A program made the position numbers and the translations under genes. The notes under the pieces were generated by a model that had not been told where the DNA came from, did no database searches, and worked only from the letters and a program-made list of their open reading frames with translations. DNA of 64,000 nucleotides from Undaria pinnatifida (taxonomy: Eukaryota; Sar; Phaeophyceae; Laminariales; Alariaceae). Shown here piece after piece: positions 56,215 through 64,000 of the stretch. The stretch covers positions 11,995,241-12,059,240 of the forward strand of contig JABAKD010000028.1 in the NCBI GenBank assembly GCA_012845835.1. Reading direction: 5' to 3'. Positions within the stretch are counted from its first letter, which is position 1; every line of letters starts with the position of its first letter.

Positions 56215-56586
56215 TGTTAAAATTAGTGGGTACTAGTGCGTTTGACCACTTGCAAAAGGTTAGCCAGTAGCGTACCCAAACTAAGCCTTATAACACTCTC
56301 CCCCCCTGAAACGGCGGGATCGCAGGTCGGCCGGATATACGGGCGGATTTGTCAATATCCAAGCGATTTCATTTCCTGGGGATACCGGGGAGAGTATTTT
56401 TCAAGTTCGACATGGGGAAAGTCTGAAGTTCGATATTATTGTGGATGGTGGGACTCGAACCCACGACCCCAAAAACCCATGGTGTGTCGACGACGCCATT
56501 TATTAAGGAATTAGTGGGGTATGAATCCGTTTGACCACTTATTGCAAATGTTACTCAATAGCTTACCCAAACTAAGCCTTGTAACG
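56215..56586 (-). mobile_element. Miniature LTR-type element (TRIM/SMART-like), copy 3
   Basis: Reverse-strand copy closest to copy 1. Terminal direct repeats lie at 56215-56285 and about 56502-56586. GAGAG borders both outer ends, consistent with a 5-bp target duplication, though the left flank is itself a GA repeat. Looks whole as a nonautonomous unit. Confidence 0.6.
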
Positions 56587-59500
56587 AGAGCAAACTCTGT
56601 GGTCACAAACTACGAGACAGGGATATACGTTGCAAATGCAGCAAGGTGGTTTGGGCCATGCAATGGAAAACGTACTGAATACGAAGGCGCAACATACACA
56701 AGCCAGCCCACGCAGTACACAAGACAACTTTCAGGGGCGAAGCATAATCGTTACAAAGAAAACAAAGGAAATAGTAGGCGAAAGAAAAATGGGAAATGAT
56801 CAACCGGGGGCATGTGCCCGGCCTTTCCCCTTTTCAGCCAATCGGGGGCATAGGGAAAACGGGCCCGCGGCGGGAGCACGCCGTGCCCCAACCTGCCTCA
56901 AATTAAACTCTGAAGCATAGGCAAAACGCCTGCAGCCCATACTGAGCGCGCGTATACACTTGTTTCGCGGGCACGTTATTGAGGGTGGCGGCACCGTGGC
57001 ATTGGAGGGGACAGAAGGATCCCTGCGTTATTTCCCCTTTTGACTACAAACTGGGGGGGGGGTATGCCCCCGAAAATAGCTCAAAATATTTGCATCCCAC
57101 CCTTTCGTGACTATCATTCCTCCCCACTTGACCGAAAGCGTGCCACTTTTTGACCACTTCGGATAGCCCGAAAAGTACATGGGTGTCAAAACGAGGTATA
57201 CCCTCTCCATTTTCGGCCACAAGGTGGCTATATTGAAATGCTGGATCGCGCCGAAGACGACGATGCTTGATCGCTCCAAGCACACAGAAATGTTTAATGA
57301 GTGTGGACACCGACAACATTGGTCGATGAGTTAAGTCGGCGTAGGTGGCTGCGACTTAAACGACGGGGCAGCCGAAACTTCGCGACGTCTTCAGCAAGGG
57401 AAGCACTCGTAAGTTGACGCAACACGAGGGACATGTGTTTGCTTAGAAAACGCGGCGGTGCTGAGTCGAAGGGGTTGCCGCGTACATTGAGCGACTCAAG
57501 GGACTCGGAAATGACGGCTCATGTGGTAAGCCCGATTCTATTTTTGCGCCCTGCCAAGGACTCCACTGTGCCCTGCCTAGAGGTGGAAAGATAGGTACAG
57601 AAATGACGCGCACGTGCACGAAAGGGGTACAATACCTTTTTTTGGCTAAAAACGTTTCTGACCGACGGGGTTGCTTAACTAACATTCAATTGCTAAATAG
57701 ACCAACACACTAAACGTAGTATCGCTGGATGTACGGCATATCGTAACGATATTTTTCTATGTTTAACACCTATTATAGGCCATGGGTTGTTGCCGGGGTG
57801 AAGCGTGCAAAGGTTTTTTGATCGGGTGAAGCGTGCAAACTTCAGCTTTAGGTGATATACACACGACGAGCCTAAGAAAACATAGGTGCAGCCCTATTGC
57901 TGTATGTACCTTAATCTTGCAATTAGTAGCATGCGTCAAACTGCTTCAGAGTCATCCCACAGTAAGGGTGCAGGTGAAGGTTCTAAGAAGTTTCTGAGCT
58001 CCTACGATGAGGAGCTCGATATTTCACCCACCCGAAACATGCCTTCGAAGGCATTCGTTCGCGCAATCCGACAAAAACACTTTATGCGCCACTACTAGTC
58101 CTGTGAAACCAATATTCTCTTGAAGTATCAGACTAACCGGTAGCTCCTCGCTTGAGGAGGTCAACCGGTATCATAGATACACCATATGGCTCAAAACTGC
58201 AACTCCTACCATTAGTACCGTTACTACCGCACTTTTCTTTTTTTTTCACACTTTTACTTTCTTCCAGCTTCCGGACAAGCCATGGTCACAGGTGTCGTCC
58301 CTTCTTCCACCCGGCTCTCGCCTTCAATCTTTATCGCGCATAGGGTTCAGCAATCTCGCTGCTCGTCGATTTTTCATCGACTGTTGCTAACTTACGCTCT
58401 CGCGCTTTCCGCAAGTCAATTTATGCCACAAGACCAAGTCCCTACGAATTTATACGAGTATGCACTCGGGGGGGCTCGAACTCGTGAAACTGGCCTATAC
58501 CAGCCTCGAGGATAACCTGATACGCCACCGGCGCGGCCGGCTCGCAATATAGAGGGATGAGTCCTCAATCGTATCATGGCACGCGTTAAACTACCTCAAC
58601 CGTGCCATACCATGCGTCAAATACAAGACCTGTCGAGTACCGGGTGGTGCGAGTGTTCATCGAGTCACAAGAACGAACCGGAGCCACGTCGTTTACGCGT
58701 CTGGCACGACCGATTCCACGGTGGTGCCCTGACTTTACCGCCTAGAGCCGGAAAAGCCGCCAAAAAACCTAAACCGGTCTAAAGTCGGAAAACCCACAAC
58801 AAAAAACGCAACACCGAGTTACAGGTGATGCGGACATTCTCTCAGTCACGATAAACAGTCAACAATATTCGTGAGTCTTGCAGGTCCGATTCCCGCGGGT
58901 CCGACTCCTTGGAGCCATGCCGCAGCGGCAACAAACTTAAAGGCGGCGTGGTTTCCCCCTCTGATCGAACGTCGTCGCAGGTAAGCGGTTGCAGAAGCTA
59001 ATTGCGTATTTATCCTTGCGTTTACCTGAAGACCCTTGATTCATTCCTGAGGAGTTGCTGTAGGACAGTACAGGGCACCGAGTAAAAAACAGGGTAATAA
59101 GACATGCCGTCTGATATTTTACAGGTATATAAGAAATCCGGGAGCAGTTATACTGAAGCTGGTGTGGAATACACCCTCTCCCAAACAAGAAACCCGGCCT
59201 GTTTCAATTTATCTTGTTTCTTACGTGTCCTGTATACTGTAGTAGCGGCGCTATGATGTGGGGGTCTGGTATCGTTTTTATTACGGGCGGTCGGATGAAA
59301 AAAAACTTTGAACACAGTGTGTCTTCTTGCCGCGGCGGCTGCGTCATCCGCATATACCGATCAATGCATTCGTCGCAGGAAGGGAGTTTGAGTTAGCATG
59401 GGTGCGACGGGCAAGCAAGGGCTGATCAGCTCTACACACAAACCGAACGCCTTGGCAGCAGCCCAAACGGGGCAGGTGTATAACGCCGAGGTTTCTTCGC

Positions 59501-60610
59501 CTGGAGGCGCGGGGGCAAGAAGGTCCGGCTGCGCCACAGCGTAATATTTCCAGGACGCGAATTCCTCGCTGCGCCAGCAGTCAGGATATTAGATTCCCCG
59601 GCCAGGAAACTGGACCTGAACAACATCCTGGTCGCGACTTCACCGCGAACCCCCCCACCCTCCCCCCCTCCGGCTGGTAAAAGGACCACCCAGTGAGGCG
59701 CCCGGCCGCAGGCACGTTTTAGCGCGATTTGGCCTCACGAAAGTTAATAAATCTCACAGATGCGTTAATTTGTGGCCCGCATCTCGACTGTGAATTTTGG
59801 CTCAGGGATATAAGGGATGCAGATTGACTCACAGGAAAAAATTGTTCCCACAATCTCCCTTCCTCTCCCTCTCCCTTTCCCTCTCCTTTTCCCTCTGTTC
59901 TCTTGCTTCGTTCACTCCACGTGCGTGGTAGCTCCAAGGCGAATCTTGACGAGTTTCCGTTGCATTTTGAAGAGTTGCTGAAGTTCGTCCATAAACAGTC
60001 AACGTACTGGCGTCCTGGCAGCTTTCTCGGTCAGGAAATATGTGCTGTCAGTAGATCCTGGCCCAGTACCCTGTCCTACCAGTACCAAACGGTGTTCGGT
60101 CAATTAGCCAGTATTTCACGAGGAAATTGCACCATAAGCGAGTTTGGGACAAAACACTTGGAGTTTGAGTTGGAACGTTTCTGAAGTAGAATAAAAATGA
60201 AGGTCCGTGTCCACCCATGAAATAAAACAACATAGGCTTCCATGAAATATTATGCCCCCCATGACATCGCCATGGCTCTGCCGCGGCATTGCCACGAAAG
60301 CCTATGGTGCAGCGCCATGGCACCCCGTGGCACTCGATAGCATGCCACGTTACGCCATTGAGACTGCAAGGACGCTTCATCAAAAATATTAAGTCAGGGA
60401 AGTAAGGCGACGGCAAGGAGGGATTACGCATCCGAGGTATTGAATGCTTCACAGGCAGTAACAATGCGCACGAGAAGCCGCGTTGTGACAATAGTGGCGA
60501 CCACGGGATTACTTGATGGAGTTGTAGCTCCACTTTTGTGGTACGCGCGCGTTATAGGGTGTGCGAGCGCCGGAGTGCGAATTTGCACGGGGCGGCGAAG
60601 TGGACAACGT
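56587..60610. other. Gene-free interval
   Basis: No supported gene. ORFs of 80-95 aa near 57044-57319 and 59903-60184 lack motifs. A CGCTTGAGGAGG-type hairpin sits near 58150 and a tRNA-like stretch near 58480-58550. Confidence 0.35.
58472..58548 (-). other. tRNA-like sequence, possible SINE head
   Basis: In minus sense, GGTGGCGTATCAGGTTATC resembles an A box and D arm, CTGG/CCAG can pair as an anticodon stem, and ACGAGTTCGAGCCCC resembles a B box and T arm. The acceptor stem does not pair and the anticodon loop is off-length, so it is not a working tRNA gene as read. Confidence 0.25.
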
Positions 60611-60617
60611 ACGTTGT

Positions 60618-60705
60618 TGCTATTGTTGTTGTTCTCACAATAACTCGCATAATCAAATCCGTGGTCACAGAACAGGCTGCAGTCACTCTGGAGTGGAAGA
60701 ATTGT
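60618..60705 (-). mobile_element. LINE 3' end fragment (family R2)
   Basis: Minus-sense TCCAGAGTGACTGCAGCCTG, TGACCACGGATTTGATTATG and GAGAACAACAACAATAGC. Only the terminal 80 bp is present. Confidence 0.7.
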
Positions 60706-61631
60706 TGAGGATAGGTGTTTTAGATTACCACCTATCGAGGCAATGTTCACTAGCATTGGTTGATTCATTGCTATACTCGTAGTCGCAGCAGAACTACTGT
60801 AGAAAGTAACGTATGAGCGTTACAGCTGACACGGAACTTCCTTGGAGGAAATGTTCAAGAAAAGCGGCGGAATTACCACCTGTTCGACTACTGCATTATT
60901 TTTGTTCAAGAAGATCGTATCGTACCAGGTAGTCGAGTTCTCGAAGTCAGAGGCTTCTGGAAGGAGCAGTGATCTGGACGCTGAGACAGACGACGCGGGT
61001 GGCCCCACCCCTTTCACTCCTCACTCTTCTCCCATCCTTCTATTCTCCCTCGTCAGTTTTCAGTGTCTCCTGAACTCTGGACACAGCAGTCCATTGCTCT
61101 CAAGTGTTTCTTTTGTCGGCCGAAAGCGTCCGTTAAAACATGAATATATTTCTTCCTCGTGCATCTTGCACGCTCCTTCGGTTAGCCTAACTGCTCTCAG
61201 CGCCAGCCTCTGCGACCACGCCAGGTCGTATCGTCACATACGCCAATAGGTTATGAGCCTCGTCTACAGCGCGGCGCGCACAACAGGAGTCTTCGGGGAG
61301 ACATGTTCGAGGGAATCTGCAATCTGGAGCAGCAACGGGACTGTCAACAAACAAGGGACTGTCAACTTTGGAAGTTTGAAAAGTGAGTAGAGTAAAGTTT
61401 TTCGACAGCGGCTTGGATTAGATTGATCATCTAGGTCCAAGATACTTTGTACTGGTGGCCGAGTCCGTTTCGGTCGTGCACTGCTTTCAGGAAGGACAGC
61501 ATCGTATCTACGCGCCGATATCGCTGTCGGGACATTGTATTTCGCGCTTGCTTTTCTTGCACGGGTCGAGTAGTGCGGCGTAATTACCGTACATCTTGAG
61601 ACGTCGCAGATTGCATTACGTCCGCTTGAGC

Positions 61632-61905
61632 CTGCACCAGCTGCAACACTGACGGCACAGGTAGTGCACGTCAGTTATTTGAACACGGGTCGAGAAAGGA
61701 CTCGAGACGTTCAGTTGAGCCTCCACCGGCTGCAGCATCGACAGCACAGGTAGTGCGCGTCATTGGAACACGGGCCGAGAATAGACTCGAGGCGTTCAGT
61801 TAGCCTGCACCAGCTGCAGCATAGACGGCACAGGTAGTGCACGTCAGAGGACCACGCTGCACCAGCTGTAGCATAGACGGCACTGGTAGTGTACGTCAGT
61901 ACAAG
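61632..61905. repeat. Four tandem CTGCACCAGCTGCAGCAT units upstream of the Copia element
   Basis: Units begin at about 61632, 61720, 61804 and 61857 and share GACGGCACAGGTAGTGCACGTCAG; the first two also share CGGGNCGAGAA-GACTCGAG. May belong to the leader or LTR of the Copia element that follows; the LTR edges cannot be fixed from this window. Confidence 0.8.
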
Positions 61906-62049
61906 AGGGCACAGACCGAGATTTGCAAACTCGGGGAGTGGTTTTTGAAAAGCCTGCACAAGGATTGCAGCAAGGTATTTACAAACCCTGACGTTCACTG
62001 CTAAGCGGGAGGACCCATTGCCATGGACGGAGCAACGAACCTTCACGTT

Positions 62050-64000
62050 GTCTTGAAATAAATGTCGAAATTCGACGGCAAAAGGCGGACGACTTTCTTG
62101 AATGGAGTTCCAAGCTTCGTGCCAGTCTCAGCATCTACAACAGAGCCATATTTTACATCCTGCGGGGGCAAGAGCGACCGTCGGAGCGACGACAGTCAGG
62201 CCACTGCCCGTGCGGTGTGGGGTGTCGCCAACCAGGGTCTATTCAGCATACTGTTATTTTCGACGGGCGGCTCAGCCTTCTTCGTCGTACGAAGATTCGA
62301 GGGCAGCACACTCGAAGATGGAGCAGGACAAGGACAACAGGCGTGGGCAGCGCTGCGTGAGAAAGTCCAAAGAGAGTTCGTGCGAAGCAATTCGCGCGGA
62401 GCATTCAAGAATGAACAACACGCGAATGCGTTGAGACCAGGACCTGGACGAGTATCTTTACATCATGGATAGCTGTCGAGATCGCCTTAACGCGTGTGAC
62501 CCACTAGAGTCCCACAGATCGTCAGTATGAGGATATTTTACTGCAAGCTCTACCGCCCAAATATAAGGCAGTTCGTCAAGCCCACCCAGAGAGAGAAGGC
62601 TTCGGGCTAGTCGATATCCCGCGTATGATGGTGGCCATTTACGCAGATAACCTGGCCCGTTCACGTTCCGATTCATTCAGGGGTATCGCGGGACGTGGTG
62701 CCGCCATGCAGGCAATGACCCGCGATCGCAATAACACCAAGTGCCATTTTTGTGGTCGTGTCCGTCACTTCAAAATTAAGTGCCCCCTACGCGGTCAGCA
62801 AGAGAATGATCGACAGCAATCGCAGAAGCGCGAAGAAAAAAACAAACACCCACGCAGGCAGCATCAACGAAACCGTGGAGGCGGGCGAGGTCCCGTGTGG
62901 TGCTCATACCACCAAACAACCTCCTATAGCGACGCCGACTGCCGCGCCAGGAGGCGTAAACAGGCTGATGGCAGCGCTTACATTGATGCAACCGGGTCTT
63001 CGCGGATAAAAGGAATCTGCAGCGCTTTCGATCTTCCAGAAGAGGACGATCAGCCGGAACGCGCCTTCATCTCCTTCACAGCGACGGAGTTACATTCCAC
63101 GGCGGCAATTGCAGCGGAGCTCGATCTTCCAGAAGAGGACGATCAGCCGGAACGCCCCTTCATCTCCTTCACAGCGACGGAGGTACATTCCACGGCGGCA
63201 ATTGCAGCGGAGCAAAGCCACAACGAGGAAATGTGGCCGTTCAGCTCACTGTCAGCATCGCGTCCTTGGCCATTTGAGGAACGCGCCAAGCCCGCTATCT
63301 CTTTTGGAGTTCAGGAAAAGTCGGACTTCTCCTACATGAATGGGGAGACGGACGGTGACGGTGGATCGTTCTACGGTATGGCCCCGGTGGAGCCAGAACC
63401 GGCTGAGATCGAGTGCAAACCGGACGAAAGCGGTAATGTTACTGTTCTAGTCGACAGCAGAGCCTCAGGCCACTACTTCGACGATACCATCATCCCCGAT
63501 CTCAAACATCATTTACAGGACTACACCTCCCTCAGAGCGCTTCGCAGGATTCTTACGGCTGGAGGAGCTCTTCTGGACGGCACAGCGGAGGGTGTCTTGT
63601 AAGGCCTTATCACGGACGACTACGGAGAACAGCACCTCGCGCGGATCGCAATCCTAATCGTGCCCGGTATTGGGCGCATTATTTTCTCGGTAAAACAGCA
63701 GCAAGAAAGGTCATCGTTTCGGTTTTCGATGTCAACAAACCCATGCTGGAGACGGGCGACATTACCGTGCCACTTCGCGGAGAGAACGACGAGCTCTACT
63801 CCTTCAAGCTAGACCTCAGTGCGGATGAATACGCAGGAAAGGAGCTGGCCATGAATACGGTGACCAATGCCCAAGTGTGGCACCGGCGGCTGGGCCATCT
63901 CAATAGGCGCAGCCTGGAGCTCATCAACAGGAAGAGCTGCAATGGGGTCGAATTTGACGTTTCTTTTGCGGACTGTGACGTATGTGCGGTGGGAAAAAGC
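62050..64000 (+). mobile_element. Ty1/Copia retrotransposon, 5' half, broken, continues past the window edge
   Basis: Parts in order: gag starting near 62062; a CCHC zinc knuckle (CHFCGRVRHFKIKC, 62742-62783); a retroviral-type aspartic protease signature near 63450; and a GAG-pre-integrase domain (WHRRLGHLN ... CDVC) from about 63870 to the edge. Integrase and reverse transcriptase would lie to the right. It is broken, with a few breaks. A 93-bp unit between the zinc knuckle and protease is duplicated (63030-63122, 63123-63215). Age cannot be set without both LTRs. Confidence 0.85.

Noticed and set aside
57886-58098. 70-codon ORF, Ser/Lys-rich, as a small gene
   Set aside because: No motif, promoter or homologous partner is visible; the length is within chance expectation.

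Overview
This is a eukaryotic nuclear segment of a repeat-rich, intron-rich genome. Every accepted intron is GT-AG. Introns average about 1.04 kb and exons about 125 bp. The main protein is an algal-type mercuric-reductase-like flavoprotein fused to a DEP domain. These traits fit a photosynthetic stramenopile, possibly a brown alga, but that is inference: no rRNA, organelle or other diagnostic gene is present.

Two host genes are supported, both on the minus strand. (1) A complete 16-exon gene (23942 down to 6314) encodes a 665-residue protein. It has an N-terminal DEP domain followed by a full class-I pyridine nucleotide-disulfide oxidoreductase: FAD fold, CLNVGC redox disulfide, NAD(P) fold and dimerisation domain. 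(2) Upstream, 45388 down to 40803, a small three-exon gene or gene 5' part encodes a second, paralogous DEP domain with matching exon boundaries. The two may be separate genes or one locus with two DEP domains.

The other roughly 60% of the window is mobile and simple-sequence DNA. Two unrelated non-LTR retrotransposon types are present. One is a restriction-like-endonuclease type, with fragments at 26.1-26.6 and 27.7-29.2 kb. The other is a YADD reverse-transcriptase family whose copies lie at 35.6-37.7, 46.2-48.3 and perhaps 50.5-51.1 kb, plus 5'-truncated 3' ends at 33.2, 48.3, 52.1 and 60.6 kb. Tiny LTR-type elements lie at 30.1, 53.8 and 56.2 kb, and a broken Ty1/Copia element enters at about 62.0 kb and runs off the right edge. 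Several small nonautonomous families occur: a CAGCTGTGAG family including a fold-back form, a TTAA-flanked family, a TA-flanked family and others. A 1-kb G-rich array lies inside one LINE, and a 0.7-kb GGT/GTT array sits at a LINE tail.

Layout: 1-5.98 kb, no recognisable gene; 5.98-23.94 kb, DEP-flavoprotein gene with a 3' minisatellite; 24-40.3 kb, mobile-element and low-complexity desert; 40.8-45.4 kb, DEP paralog; 45.4-64 kb, LINEs, small repeats and Copia.

The most unusual signal is in the introns. At least five splice boundaries have extra, decayed copies of themselves (exon edge, splice site and intron flank) inside the adjacent intron. A second genome-scale signal is the word TACCAGGTA, present about twenty times outside coding exons.
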